DNA from: Acinetobacter defluvii
Lineage (GTDB): Bacteria; Pseudomonadota; Gammaproteobacteria; Pseudomonadales; Moraxellaceae
Reading direction: 5' to 3'
Assembly: GCF_001704615.3 (NCBI RefSeq)
Contig: NZ_CP029396.2
Coordinates: forward strand, 248,001 to 312,000
Length of the DNA stretch: 64,000 nucleotides
The translations under genes were made by a program, and so were the position numbers. Below, in pieces: positions 1-7,771 of this stretch; positions within the stretch are counted from its first letter, which is position 1, and each line of letters opens with the position of its first letter. The notes below the pieces were generated by a model. That model did no database searches, was not told the origin of the DNA, and worked only from the letters and a program-made list of their open reading frames with translations.

Positions 1-970
1 GCGTGCCCGCAGCGTTGAAGAGTTATTACCGTGGCTGTATCTCAAAGGTATTTCCACTGGAGACTACCAAGAAGCCCTTGCAGCCTTGCTGGGTGAGAAT
101 GCCAAAGGTCTGTCAGCTAACACCATTTCCAGGCTCAAGGAACGCTGGATTGATGAGCACCGAGAGTGGCGACAGCGCGATTTGAGTGACAAGCGCTACG
201 CGTACCTTTGGGTTGACGGTATTTACAGCAACGTCCGCCTCGATGACCGTTTGTGCTTGCTGGTGGTGATGGGCGTGACAGAGCATGGTCGCAAGGAGCT
301 GATTGCCGTTGAGGAAGGCTATCGCGAGTCTGAAGCCAGCTGGCTTGAGCTGCTGAATGGCCTGGTTGCGCGTGGGCTTACGACCTGCCCAAAGCTGGCA
401 ATAGCTGACGGCGCCTTGGGCTTCTGGAAAGCCCTGAGTAAGGTCTATCCGCAGACCAAACAACAACGCTGTTGGGTGCATAAAACGGCCAATGTGCTCA
501 ACAAACTGCCCAAAGCAGTACAGCCCAAAGTAAAAGAAGCACTGCATGATATCTGGATGGCAGAGACGCGTGAGAAGGCTCATAAAGCCTTTGATATAGC
601 GCTGGAAAGGTTTACTGCTAAGTACCCACGCGCAATGGAATGCTTAGCTAAAGACCGTGAGAGCATGTTGGCTTTCTACGATTTTCCAGCAGAACATTGG
701 GTGAGTATACGCACCACCAACCCAATTGAATCTGCCTTCGCTACAGTACGTTTAAGAACCAGCAAAACCCGCAATTGCGGTTCAAGAAACACAACCCTAG
801 CAATGGTTTATAAATTGCTGCAATCAGCGCAGAAGCGCTGGAACCGCCTGAAAGGATTTCAACTGCTAACCCTCGTGGTCAATAACGTTAAATTCCAAGA
901 CGGCGAACAAGTAATGGAGCAATCAGACAGGAAAACCGCCTGATGCTCGTACACCAGATTTGACCATAAC
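1..970 (+). mobile_element. IS256-family element, right part
   Basis: This is the right-hand portion of the IS that encodes the truncated transposase. The outer end lies somewhere between the transposase stop (943) and the start of the AraC-like frame near 970-990. I could not place the terminal repeat because the left end is outside the window, so the end coordinate is approximate. Confidence 0.6.
2..943 (+). CDS. IS256-family (mutator-type) transposase, 5' truncated by window edge
   Basis: The reading frame is open from base 2, so the gene starts outside the window; an internal ATG at 86 is not the true start. The roughly 313 visible residues have the IS256/mutator-type DDE layout. There is a YLWVDGIYSNVR segment carrying the first catalytic Asp, then AIADGALGFW with the second Asp, a QQRCWVHKTANVL block, and the NPIESAFATVRLRT segment carrying the catalytic Glu. 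The normal family length is about 400 residues, so roughly the first quarter is missing. It lies immediately upstream of a headless AraC-type regulator, which suggests the insertion removed the front of that gene. Family assignment is firm; I do not name the specific IS. Confidence 0.88.
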   Translation, partial: RARSVEELLPWLYLKGISTGDYQEALAALLGENAKGLSANTISRLKERWIDEHREWRQRDLSDKRYAYLWVDGIYSNVRLDDRLCLLVVMGVTEHGRKELIAVEEGYRESEASWLELLNGLVARGLTTCPKLAIADGALGFWKALSKVYPQTKQQRCWVHKTANVLNKLPKAVQPKVKEALHDIWMAETREKAHKAFDIALERFTAKYPRAMECLAKDRESMLAFYDFPAEHWVSIRTTNPIESAFATVRLRTSKTRNCGSRNTTLAMVYKLLQSAQKRWNRLKGFQLLTLVVNNVKFQDGEQVMEQSDRKTA

Positions 971-990
971 TCCTTTCAACCTACAATATA

Positions 991-1434
991 TTGAATAACA
1001 ATGAATCTCAATTGATGAAAGATACGTATTTAGATCTTTTATTAGAAAACTTAGTAAATAAAAAAATTTTATATAAACGTGAAAAGTCTATCCAGACATT
1101 ACCTAATATTGCATTAAAGCTAAAAGAAATTTTACATGAAAGTCTCTTTCATGATTTAGACTTACAAACACTCTCAACATTGGTGAAAACAGATCGTTTT
1201 TATATTAACCGTGTATTTAAAAAAAACTTTAACTGTTCTCCACATCAATATCTGATCCAACTCCGTTTAAATAAGGCAAAAGAATTGTTAAGAAAAGGAT
1301 TATCAGCAACAACTGTTGCTTCATATCTTTGTTTTTCTGATCAAAGTCATCTAGGTCGATGGTTTAAACGTTGTTATGGCATAACATTGAATCAATATCA
1401 AAAAGCGTGCACAAATGTTCTAGATATATCTTGA
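991..1434 (+). pseudogene. AraC-family regulator, C-terminal part only
   Basis: About 147 residues remain. Residues 45-140 form a double helix-turn-helix of the AraC/XylS type, including LSTLVKTDRFYINRVFKKNF, followed by SPHQYLIQLRLNKAKELL and the second helix pair SATTVASYLCFSDQSHLGRWFKRCYGI. Typical AraC regulators are 250-300 residues, so the ligand-binding N-terminal half is absent. It was probably removed or separated by the adjacent IS256-family insertion. The first usable start is a TTG at 991; an ATG lies at 1015. The next gene encodes a LysE-type exporter, and AraC regulators often sit beside such exporters, so it may once have controlled that gene. Whether the remaining piece is expressed or functional is unknown. 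Confidence 0.75.
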
Positions 1435-1471
1435 AGATATTTATCAAACTAGCCAAATAGTTTATTAATTT

Positions 1472-2089
1472 TTGGATTTTATTTTGGAAACGATTTTAGC
1501 TTTTTGTGCCTTTTCTTTTGTTGCATCAATTACTCCTGGACCAACCAATTTCCTTATTCTTAGTACAAGTCATCAATTTAGTATTAAAAAAACATTAGGC
1601 TTAATCTTCGGTGGAAGTATTGGTGCTGCATCATTAGTCTTAATTACAGGACTTGGAATTGGTACAACACTCAATGAATACCCCAAGATTCAATTAATAT
1701 TAAGTTTCACTGGCGGCATTTGGTTAAGCTATATTGGATGGAAAATTTTTAATTATAGACCTGATCTAGAATCTAAAATCCAAAATCAAAATAAGAAAAA
1801 TGGTTTTTTTACAGGCTTCTTTTTACAGTTTATCAACCCTAAAAGCTGGTTGATGGCTATTGCTGTTATTACTGTTTATACAGCACAACTAGCTAACTAC
1901 TATCAGTCACTCATTCTATTTTCATTCATCTTTATGCTGATTTCTCTACCTTGTTTATTTATTTGGGCTTATTTAGGAAAAATCACAAAAAAAATACTTT
2001 CTACAGCTCATCATATGGTGCTCTTTAATCGAGTATTAGGTACTGTTTTACTTATTTCAGTATGGTATCCAATATTGCATGCTATTTAA
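1472..2089 (+). CDS. LysE/RhtB-family amino-acid exporter
   Basis: A 205-residue hydrophobic protein. The N-terminus has the family signature ASITPGPTNFLIL, followed by SIGAASLVLITGLGIG and a conserved FINPKSWLMAIAV motif near residues 125-140. Six membrane spans are expected in the inner membrane. The family exports amino acids or related metabolites using the proton gradient; the substrate cannot be inferred here. The start is a TTG, because no in-frame ATG precedes the GPTN motif. The stop codon lies inside the pdif site at 2084-2111, so the gene forms the edge of the modular region. Confidence 0.82.
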   Translation: MDFILETILAFCAFSFVASITPGPTNFLILSTSHQFSIKKTLGLIFGGSIGAASLVLITGLGIGTTLNEYPKIQLILSFTGGIWLSYIGWKIFNYRPDLESKIQNQNKKNGFFTGFFLQFINPKSWLMAIAVITVYTAQLANYYQSLILFSFIFMLISLPCLFIWAYLGKITKKILSTAHHMVLFNRVLGTVLLISVWYPILHAI

Positions 2090-2111
2090 CATAATGGGCG
2101 TTATACGAAAA
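2084..2111. other. pdif site 1 (XerD/XerC orientation)
   Basis: An XerD-type half ATTTAACATAA (2084-2094), a 6-bp spacer TGGGCG and an XerC-type half TTATACGAAAA (2101-2111). The halves match those of six other sites in this window. It bounds the BrnTA module on its left. Confidence 0.85.
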
Positions 2112-2116
2112 GCACA

Positions 2117-3598
2117 TGTAAGCCCAAAATAGAAATGTCCGGTTTCTCCAAAGTAAAAATGTCCGCTTTTAGAATATGCGCTTTTGCAATTTCCTTAGCG
2201 GACGGTTTGATATGTTGGTGTCTATGTCGGATAAAGAACTTAAACGATTGTCGGTCTTGCAAGAAATCTGTGATCAACGTATAACTCAATCCCAGGCTGC
2301 TCAGCTACTTCATATCTCAGAACGTCACATCAGACGCTTACTGCAGAAATACAAAGCTCAAGGTCCCGCTGCATTAGCCCATGCCGGTCGTGGCCAAATC
2401 AGCAATTCTAAACTTCCTGAAGAACTCAGACTTAAGTGTCTCAATATTGTTTCAGATCAACTTTATGGTTTCGGACCCACTTTAGCGCATGAAAAGCTCA
2501 CCACCGTGCATGGATTCGATCTTTCAGTAGAAACCCTGCGTTCCTGGATGATTGCAGCCGATTTATGGATCCCTCGCTGCAAGCGCCTGAAACGACCATA
2601 TCAGCCTCGTTATAACCGAGATTGTTATGGTGAATTGATCCAAATTGATGGCTCACACCATGATTGGTTTGAAGGTCGAGCACCTAAATGCTGTCTGCTA
2701 GTATTCATCGATGATGCCACAGGAAAATTGCAGCATTTACGCTTCTGTGCGTCAGAGTCAGCCTTTGACTATATGATTTCGACACGTTTATATATCGAAC
2801 AGCATGGTAAGCCATTGGCATTTTACAGTGACAAACATTCAGTTTTTAGGGTGAATCAAAGTAGCAAGAAAGACACCAAGATTACCCAGTTTGGACGTGT
2901 TCTGAGCACTCTCAATATCGATATCATTTTCGCTAACTCCCCTCAAGCCAAAGGTCGTGTAGAACGAGCGAATAGAACACTTCAGGATCGTCTGATTAAG
3001 GAGATGCGTCTAGAAGGCATCAGTTCAATTGCAGATGCCAATAAGTGGCTGCCGTGCTTTATTGAGCAATTTAATCGTAAATTCGCCAAGATGGCTTTTA
3101 ATTCCAAGGATCTACATCGGCCTATCGCTGAAACAGCCGAAGAATTAGATGATGTTTTTACCTGGCGTGAACCCCGCAGGGTCACGAACAGCTTGACGAT
3201 TACTTATGATAAATGCGTATATATCTTGGAAAACAGCGAAGAAAATCAAAGATTGGGCGGCAAGTATCTTGAGTTCCTGGAATATCCGGATGGTACTGTA
3301 GCCATTGAATATCAGGGAAGAAAAATCAATTACAGCATCTTTGATAAATTAAGTCAGCTCAACCAGCGAGAGATCGTTGAGAATAAACGTTTGGGTTCTG
3401 TGCTGGCACATATTCAACAACAGCATGAACAACTGGAACACCAAAACAAACGCAATCGTTCTCAAAAGATGCCACGTAGACAAGCACAGAAAACAGCGAT
3501 TGAACAACGAAATCTAAATCCTGTGCTTGACTTGGAAATGTCCATATAGGACATTTCTATTTGGTTATTAGGTAGGACATTTCTACTTGGGAATAACA
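2117..3598 (+). mobile_element. ISNCY (ISDol1-group, ISAjo2-like) element, copy 1
   Basis: A 1482-bp element with imperfect terminal repeats, TGTAAGCCCAAAATAG on the left and the complement of TGTTATTCCCAAGTAG on the right. It is flanked by a 5-bp direct repeat GCACA (2112-2116 and 3599-3603). The left repeat separates the element from the XerC half of pdif site 1 by exactly 5 bp. Iterated AAATGTCC motifs lie inside both ends. Confidence 0.85.
2176..3549 (+). CDS. ISNCY-type DDE transposase (copy 1)
   Basis: A 457-residue transposase. The N-terminal third contains helix-turn-helix domains (residues about 15-60, ITQSQAAQLLHISERHIRRL). The integrase-like core follows: GELIQIDGSHHDW carries the first Asp, LAFYSDKHSVF the second, and NSPQAKGRVERANRTLQDRL the catalytic Glu. 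The length and layout fit the ISNCY ISDol1/ISAjo2 group. The ATG at 2176 gives the longest frame; ATGs at 2212 and 2224 are possible alternative starts. Its protein is identical to copy 2 and about 95% identical to copy 3 by eye. Confidence 0.9.
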   Translation: MRFCNFLSGRFDMLVSMSDKELKRLSVLQEICDQRITQSQAAQLLHISERHIRRLLQKYKAQGPAALAHAGRGQISNSKLPEELRLKCLNIVSDQLYGFGPTLAHEKLTTVHGFDLSVETLRSWMIAADLWIPRCKRLKRPYQPRYNRDCYGELIQIDGSHHDWFEGRAPKCCLLVFIDDATGKLQHLRFCASESAFDYMISTRLYIEQHGKPLAFYSDKHSVFRVNQSSKKDTKITQFGRVLSTLNIDIIFANSPQAKGRVERANRTLQDRLIKEMRLEGISSIADANKWLPCFIEQFNRKFAKMAFNSKDLHRPIAETAEELDDVFTWREPRRVTNSLTITYDKCVYILENSEENQRLGGKYLEFLEYPDGTVAIEYQGRKINYSIFDKLSQLNQREIVENKRLGSVLAHIQQQHEQLEHQNKRNRSQKMPRRQAQKTAIEQRNLNPVLDLEMSI

Positions 3599-3661
3599 GC
3601 ACAAATTGAAAAATATAAAAATCAAAAACTTATGATATAAATTATTTGCTCGATGATGTTC

Positions 3662-3694
3662 AAAAGCCGACTTGGAAACAAGTCGGCTTTTTTA
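3662..3694 (+). terminator. Rho-independent terminator-like hairpin
   Basis: AAAAGCCGACTTG and CAAGTCGGCTTTTTT pair around a GAAA loop and are followed by T residues. No gene precedes it within the module apart from the inserted IS, so it is probably a relic of a gene that once ended here. Confidence 0.6.
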
Positions 3695-3778
3695 TGAGCA
3701 GTTTTGATAGTTCTTGCCAATAAATTTGACTAAAAATTACGCTTCTCAACTTGAGTTATACAATTTTGTGATACATTA

Positions 3779-3790
3779 TTGTATATACAA
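3779..3790. promoter_or_regulatory. Palindrome upstream of brnT, candidate autoregulatory operator
   Basis: TTGTATATACAA is a perfect 12-bp palindrome 6 bp upstream of the first possible brnT start. BrnTA-type systems are autorepressed through the antitoxin's DNA-binding domain, so this is the most plausible operator. Binding is inferred. Confidence 0.45.
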
Positions 3791-3796
3791 ATTTGA

Positions 3797-4093
3797 ATGT
3801 TTTTTATGGAACAGTATTTTGAATGGGATGAGGCTAAGAATCGAAAGAATCAGAAAAAGCATGATATCTCTTTCGAAACTGCAAGCCTTGTTTTTGAAGA
3901 TCCATTACGGATCTCAATCCAAGACAGACATACCGATGGTGAAGAACGTTGGCAAACCATTGGACGAGTTAAAGGCGTACTAATGTTATTGGTGGCTCAC
4001 ACCATTTTTGATGAAGATGACTGTGAAATCATACGAATCATTAGTGCAAGGCAAGTGACTAAAGCGGAGCGAAACAAATATGAGCATGGTTAG
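3797..4093 (+). CDS. brnT: BrnT-family toxin (type II TA)
   Basis: About 98 residues. It shows the BrnT pattern: FEWDEAKNRKNQKKHDISF at the N-terminus, VFEDP, a GEERWQTIGRV segment, and a terminal RIISARQVTKAERNKYE. BrnT is a RelE-fold ribonuclease that arrests translation by cleaving RNA. The ATG at 3806 may be the real start, because the family usually begins close to the FEWD motif. The gene overlaps brnA by 14 nt, the usual toxin-first arrangement. The pair occupies a pdif-bounded module and probably acts as an addiction system stabilising the plasmid. Confidence 0.88.
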   Translation: MFFMEQYFEWDEAKNRKNQKKHDISFETASLVFEDPLRISIQDRHTDGEERWQTIGRVKGVLMLLVAHTIFDEDDCEIIRIISARQVTKAERNKYEHG

Positions 4094-4394
4094 ATACTCA
4101 CGCAAAGAGCTGAATGAGAAATTTGGTGAGAAGCAAGATGCTGAAATTCAACGCTTGCTTGCTAAAGGCACGGTTCCTGATGATCAGCTAGATCTATCAG
4201 ATATTCCTGAAATTACCGATTGGAGCAGTGCTGTACGCCAAAATCAATTTTACCGCCCAGTGAAGCAACAAACTTCAATTCGGTTAGATGCTGATGTACT
4301 TGCTTGGTTCAAAGCACAAGGCAAAGGTTATCAAACACGAATGAATGAAATTTTACGGGATGCTATGCTGAAAGAATTAAAAAATCATCAATAA
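4080..4394 (+). CDS. brnA: BrnA-family antitoxin
   Basis: A 104-residue protein. The N-terminal half should bind the toxin, and it includes DLSDIPEITDWSSAVR. The C-terminal ribbon-helix-helix domain reads QTSIRLDADVLAWFKAQGKGYQTRMNEILRDAM, typical of BrnA/COG3514 antitoxins. It neutralises BrnT and is expected to repress the brnTA promoter. It overlaps the 3' end of brnT and is followed directly by a strong terminator. Confidence 0.88.
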   Translation: MSMVRYSRKELNEKFGEKQDAEIQRLLAKGTVPDDQLDLSDIPEITDWSSAVRQNQFYRPVKQQTSIRLDADVLAWFKAQGKGYQTRMNEILRDAMLKELKNHQ

Positions 4395-4420
4395 AAATGG
4401 GAGCTTAAGCTCCCATTTTT
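4394..4420 (+). terminator. Terminator of brnTA
   Basis: AAAATGGGAGC and GCTCCCATTTTT form a GC-rich stem with a T-tract just after the brnA stop. Very similar hairpins close the other two toxin-antitoxin modules. Confidence 0.75.
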
Positions 4421-4421
4421 G

Positions 4422-4449
4422 ACTTCGCATAACGCCCATTATGTTAATT
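4422..4449. other. pdif site 2 (XerC/XerD orientation)
   Basis: XerC-type half ACTTCGCATAA (4422-4432), spacer CGCCCA, XerD-type half TTATGTTAATT (4439-4449). It closes the BrnTA module and opens the next one. Confidence 0.88.
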
Positions 4450-4482
4450 TTAGTTTTCCTTAATACGACAAAAATATCTACT

Positions 4483-5013
4483 TCATTTCACGAGAATTTC
4501 TTTTGCTAAAAGTTCTTCTTTCGTTACACCGAAATATCTTATTTCTAATTTAGGCCTGCCTAACATCTTTAAAAGATTGTTTTCATCATTTATATTTTTT
4601 ATAGCTTTGCTTACACAATCAATTACGTCATTAGTTTTAGAAATAGCTTCTTTTTCAGATACTTGATCGCTTACTTTTCGAGATATTAAGTCATCAAAAT
4701 ATATCCTATATTCTTCACAAACTAGATAAAAATAAGGGTCTAATCTATCTAAATCATATTCAGATTCAAAGGGTTTACGATCTAATAAATCTTTTTCAGG
4801 ATAAATAATCAATTGTCCTGCATCGAACCAAAACTCCACAGAAAAATTATCAAACTCAATTCCATTTAAATCATTACTAAAATTTTGAAAATACTGTAAT
4901 AAAAGATTTTCTATATCCTCTAAAAACTCTTTATTCTTAATATCAAATATTAAAGATTCATTAGAAATAGCTTTGATACAATCTTCTTGAATATCTAACC
5001 CCTTTAAAGTCAT
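4483..5013 (-). CDS. Hypothetical acidic protein in its own pdif module
   Basis: A 176-residue, strongly acidic soluble protein that I do not recognise. It has no signal peptide or membrane span. The middle contains FSVEFWFDAGQLIIYPEKD and YDLDRLDPYFYLVCEEYR; the C-terminus has RPKLEIRYFGVTKEELLAKEI. Size, acidity and solitary position are like those of immunity proteins to contact-dependent toxins, but this is only a guess by analogy with the SMI1/KNR4 gene two modules away. The gene is AT-rich, like its neighbours. It is the only gene between pdif sites 2 and 3, so it is an independent mobile cassette. Confidence 0.65.
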   Translation of the reverse strand: MTLKGLDIQEDCIKAISNESLIFDIKNKEFLEDIENLLLQYFQNFSNDLNGIEFDNFSVEFWFDAGQLIIYPEKDLLDRKPFESEYDLDRLDPYFYLVCEEYRIYFDDLISRKVSDQVSEKEAISKTNDVIDCVSKAIKNINDENNLLKMLGRPKLEIRYFGVTKEELLAKEILVK

Positions 5014-5063
5014 TTTTACTCCATTTAAATTTTTAGGTTTTGGTGCATTAAGAATTTTGATTA

Positions 5064-5091
5064 ACTTAACATAATGGCGGTTATACGAAAT
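5064..5091. other. pdif site 3 (XerD/XerC orientation)
   Basis: XerD-type half ACTTAACATAA (5064-5074), spacer TGGCGG, XerC-type half TTATACGAAAT (5081-5091). The second ISNCY copy lies 5 bp beyond the XerC half. Confidence 0.87.
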
Positions 5092-5096
5092 TCACC

Positions 5097-6580
5097 GTTT
5101 CGAGCCCAAAATAGAAATGTCCGGTTTCTCCAAAGTAAAAATGTCCGCTTTTAGAATATGCGCTTTTGCAATTTCCTTAGCGGACGGTTTGATATGTTGG
5201 TGTCTATGTCGGATAAAGAACTTAAACGATTGTCGGTCTTGCAAGAAATCTGTGATCAACGTATAACTCAATCCCAGGCTGCTCAGCTACTTCATATCTC
5301 AGAACGTCACATCAGACGCTTACTGCAGAAATACAAAGCTCAAGGTCCCGCTGCATTAGCCCATGCCGGTCGTGGCCAAATCAGCAATTCTAAACTTCCT
5401 GAAGAACTCAGACTTAAGTGTCTCAATATTGTTTCAGATCAACTTTATGGTTTCGGACCCACTTTAGCGCATGAAAAGCTCACCACCGTGCATGGATTCG
5501 ATCTTTCAGTAGAAACCCTGCGTTCCTGGATGATTGCAGCCGATTTATGGATCCCTCGCTGCAAGCGCCTGAAACGACCATATCAGCCTCGTTATAACCG
5601 AGATTGTTATGGTGAATTGATCCAAATTGATGGCTCACACCATGATTGGTTTGAAGGTCGAGCACCTAAATGCTGTCTGCTAGTATTCATCGATGATGCC
5701 ACAGGAAAATTGCAGCATTTACGCTTCTGTGCGTCAGAGTCAGCCTTTGACTATATGATTTCGACACGTTTATATATCGAACAGCATGGTAAGCCATTGG
5801 CATTTTACAGTGACAAACATTCAGTTTTTAGGGTGAATCAAAGTAGCAAGAAAGACACCAAGATTACCCAGTTTGGACGTGTTCTGAGCACTCTCAATAT
5901 CGATATCATTTTCGCTAACTCCCCTCAAGCCAAAGGTCGTGTAGAACGAGCGAATAGAACACTTCAGGATCGTCTGATTAAGGAGATGCGTCTAGAAGGC
6001 ATCAGTTCAATTGCAGATGCCAATAAGTGGCTGCCGTGCTTTATTGAGCAATTTAATCGTAAATTCGCCAAGATGGCTTTTAATTCCAAGGATCTACATC
6101 GGCCTATCGCTGAAACAGCCGAAGAATTAGATGATGTTTTTACCTGGCGTGAACCCCGCAGGGTCACGAACAGCTTGACGATTACTTATGATAAATGCGT
6201 ATATATCTTGGAAAACAGCGAAGAAAATCAAAGATTGGGCGGCAAGTATCTTGAGTTCCTGGAATATCCGGATGGTACTGTAGCCATTGAATATCAGGGA
6301 AGAAAAATCAATTACAGCATCTTTGATAAATTAAGTCAGCTCAACCAGCGAGAGATCGTTGAGAATAAACGTTTGGGTTCTGTGCTGGCACATATTCAAC
6401 AACAGCATGAACAACTGGAACACCAAAACAAACGCAATCGTTCTCAAAAGATGCCACGTAGACAAGCACAGAAAACAGCGATTGAACAACGAAATCTAAA
6501 TCCTGTGCTTGACTTGGAAATGTCCATATAGGACATTTCTATTTGGTTATTAGGTAGGACATTTCTACTTGGGAATAACA
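5097..6580 (+). mobile_element. ISNCY (ISAjo2-like) element, copy 2
   Basis: Internally identical to copy 1 from the AGCCCAAAATAG segment to the right end, as far as I can compare by eye. TCACC occurs at 5092-5096 and again at 6581-6585, consistent with a 5-bp target duplication. The extreme left end reads GTTTCGAG rather than TGTAAG, and the same GTTTCGAG follows the right-hand TCACC, so the direct repeat can also be read as 13 bp. Confidence 0.82.
5158..6531 (+). CDS. ISNCY-type DDE transposase (copy 2)
   Basis: A 457-residue transposase with an amino-acid sequence identical to copy 1, with the same helix-turn-helix head and DDE core (IDGSHHDW, YSDKHSV, GRVERANR). Identity over the whole gene implies very recent transposition or duplication within this plasmid. 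It carries no cargo. Confidence 0.9.
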   Translation: MRFCNFLSGRFDMLVSMSDKELKRLSVLQEICDQRITQSQAAQLLHISERHIRRLLQKYKAQGPAALAHAGRGQISNSKLPEELRLKCLNIVSDQLYGFGPTLAHEKLTTVHGFDLSVETLRSWMIAADLWIPRCKRLKRPYQPRYNRDCYGELIQIDGSHHDWFEGRAPKCCLLVFIDDATGKLQHLRFCASESAFDYMISTRLYIEQHGKPLAFYSDKHSVFRVNQSSKKDTKITQFGRVLSTLNIDIIFANSPQAKGRVERANRTLQDRLIKEMRLEGISSIADANKWLPCFIEQFNRKFAKMAFNSKDLHRPIAETAEELDDVFTWREPRRVTNSLTITYDKCVYILENSEENQRLGGKYLEFLEYPDGTVAIEYQGRKINYSIFDKLSQLNQREIVENKRLGSVLAHIQQQHEQLEHQNKRNRSQKMPRRQAQKTAIEQRNLNPVLDLEMSI

Positions 6581-6622
6581 TCACCGTTTCGAGCCCCAAA
6601 TATCAAGTTTATTTCTTGCATA

Positions 6623-6644
6623 AATGTATCCTATAGGATACATT
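6623..6644. promoter_or_regulatory. Perfect 22-bp palindrome before the RelE/HigB-type toxin
   Basis: AATGTATCCTA is followed directly by its reverse complement TAGGATACATT, ending 6 bp before the chosen toxin start. Position and symmetry suggest the operator for antitoxin-mediated autorepression. Confidence 0.6.
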
Positions 6645-6650
6645 CTACTT

Positions 6651-6953
6651 ATGTACTCAATATATACCACTGAAGTCTTTGATGACTGGTTCACCAAGTT
6701 AAAAGACCAGCAGGCAAAAAGACGCATACAAGTCCGAATTGATCGGGTTGAAGATGGAAACTTTGGAGATACTGAGCCGGTCGGTGAAGGTGTTTCTGAA
6801 TTACGTTTCTTCTTTGGGCCAGGCTATAGGATTTATTACTGCAAGCAAGGGCAAAGGGTTGTTATTCTTTTAGCAGGCGGAGATAAGTCTACGCAAAGTA
6901 AAGATATAAAACTTGCCCTGCAATTGGCACAAGATTTAGAGGAGGAGCTATAA
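6651..6953 (+). CDS. RelE/HigB-type (phage gp49-like) toxin
   Basis: About 100 residues beginning MYSIYTTEVFDDWFTKLKD. It carries the family features of gp49-like toxins: AKRRIQVRIDRVEDGNFGD, then VSELRFFFGPGYRIYYCKQGQRVVILLAGGDKSTQSKDI. The fold is a ribosome-dependent or free mRNA interferase. I chose the ATG at 6651 because homologous toxins begin at this point and because an upstream in-frame ATG falls inside the palindromic operator. The toxin comes first and the antitoxin follows at once, as in higBA-type operons. Confidence 0.85.
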   Translation: MYSIYTTEVFDDWFTKLKDQQAKRRIQVRIDRVEDGNFGDTEPVGEGVSELRFFFGPGYRIYYCKQGQRVVILLAGGDKSTQSKDIKLALQLAQDLEEEL

Positions 6954-7235
6954 ATGGCTATTAAACTTCGCAAATGGGACAGTGCTGAGCATCTTAAAAC
7001 AGAGGATGATATGCAGGCTTACTTACAAGCATGTATTGAAGAATCTAATGGCGATGCCGCATTCATTGCAAAGGCTTTAGGTAACATTGCAAAAGCTAAA
7101 GGAATGGCTCAATTATCACGAGATACAGGCTTAGGCCGAGAAAGTCTTTATAAAGCACTTTCTGGTGATGTTAACCCTAGTTTTGATACTGTGATTAAAG
7201 TTGTAAAAGCACTGAATTTACGCTTAGCAATTTAA
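6954..7235 (+). CDS. HigA-type antitoxin (addiction-module antidote protein)
   Basis: A 93-residue protein with an N-terminal segment (LRKWDSAEHLKTEDDMQAYLQ) typical of 'putative addiction module antidote' proteins, then an HTH (residues about 50-85, GMAQLSRDTGLGRESLYKAL). It ends in the usual PSFDTVIKVVKALNLRL motif. It should bind the preceding toxin and the palindrome at 6623-6644. The start codon directly abuts the toxin stop, implying translational coupling. A terminator follows immediately. Confidence 0.87.
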   Translation: MAIKLRKWDSAEHLKTEDDMQAYLQACIEESNGDAAFIAKALGNIAKAKGMAQLSRDTGLGRESLYKALSGDVNPSFDTVIKVVKALNLRLAI

Positions 7236-7246
7236 AAAAAGTTATT

Positions 7247-7275
7247 AAAAAATGGAGCTTTAGGCTCCATTTTTT
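7247..7275 (+). terminator. Terminator of the RelE/HigA-type module
   Basis: AATGGAGC pairs with GGCTCCATT around a short loop, followed by a T-run just after the antitoxin stop and immediately before pdif site 4. Confidence 0.72.
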
Positions 7276-7276
7276 A

Positions 7277-7304
7277 ATTTCGTATAAGGTGTATTATGTT
7301 AATT
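7277..7304. other. pdif site 4 (XerC/XerD orientation)
   Basis: XerC-type half ATTTCGTATAA (7277-7287), spacer GGTGTA, XerD-type half TTATGTTAATT (7294-7304). It is identical in sequence to site 6. Confidence 0.92.
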
Positions 7305-7314
7305 TTAGAAATTC

Positions 7315-7740
7315 TTAATTTCCATCTATCCAAACTTGCTTGATCCAATCTGCTAAATCTTCCCACTGCTCATCGCTATATCCATCTGCTGTCCAATATC
7401 TAATTTTATGATTAGGAGATAGGCAATAATAACTACCATTATCTTCACAAATAGGTAGCCAATCTTCTGGCAGACCTTGCTCCCTAGCATCATTTAATAT
7501 CTGAGATAGCCCTCGATAGCATTCTTTCTCATCTGTAAGAGACGCTAATTCAATTGTTCCATAAAAGATATTGCTAATCTCTTTCAAAACTTTTTTATAA
7601 TCTTTTGGAAAAATAAAACCTATTTTTCGTTCATAAGCAGATATGAAAATATCATCAGGTAGTTCTATGTTTAGACGACTATTCCCAGATAGTTCTTTTA
7701 ATTCTTGAATAATGTTATCAAGCTTATTTTGCATATACAT
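7315..7740 (-). CDS. SMI1/KNR4 (SUKH) family immunity-like protein
   Basis: A 141-residue acidic protein. FISAYERKIGFIFPKDYKKVL near residues 30-50 is the classic SMI1/KNR4 opening (a 'fP.dYk.fl' motif). LPEDWLPICEDNGSYYCLSP near residues 90-110 matches the second conserved block ('flpia.dg.G..y.l'), and WEDLADWIKQVW ends the domain. SUKH proteins are commonly immunity proteins to secreted nuclease or polymorphic toxins. No toxin gene is adjacent; it is the sole gene between pdif sites 4 and 5, so it may act as an orphan immunity cassette. An ATG at 7734 is an equally plausible start. Confidence 0.82.
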   Translation of the reverse strand: MYMQNKLDNIIQELKELSGNSRLNIELPDDIFISAYERKIGFIFPKDYKKVLKEISNIFYGTIELASLTDEKECYRGLSQILNDAREQGLPEDWLPICEDNGSYYCLSPNHKIRYWTADGYSDEQWEDLADWIKQVWIDGN

Positions 7741-7771
7741 TCTGCTCTATCGCATTAAAGTTCTTACTACA

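Noticed and set aside
113..583. 156-codon open frame on the minus strand
   Set aside because: It is antisense to the IS256-family transposase and has no motif of its own.
3714..3983. 89-codon frame overlapping the start of brnT
   Set aside because: Different frame from BrnT and without family similarity; BrnT explains the region.
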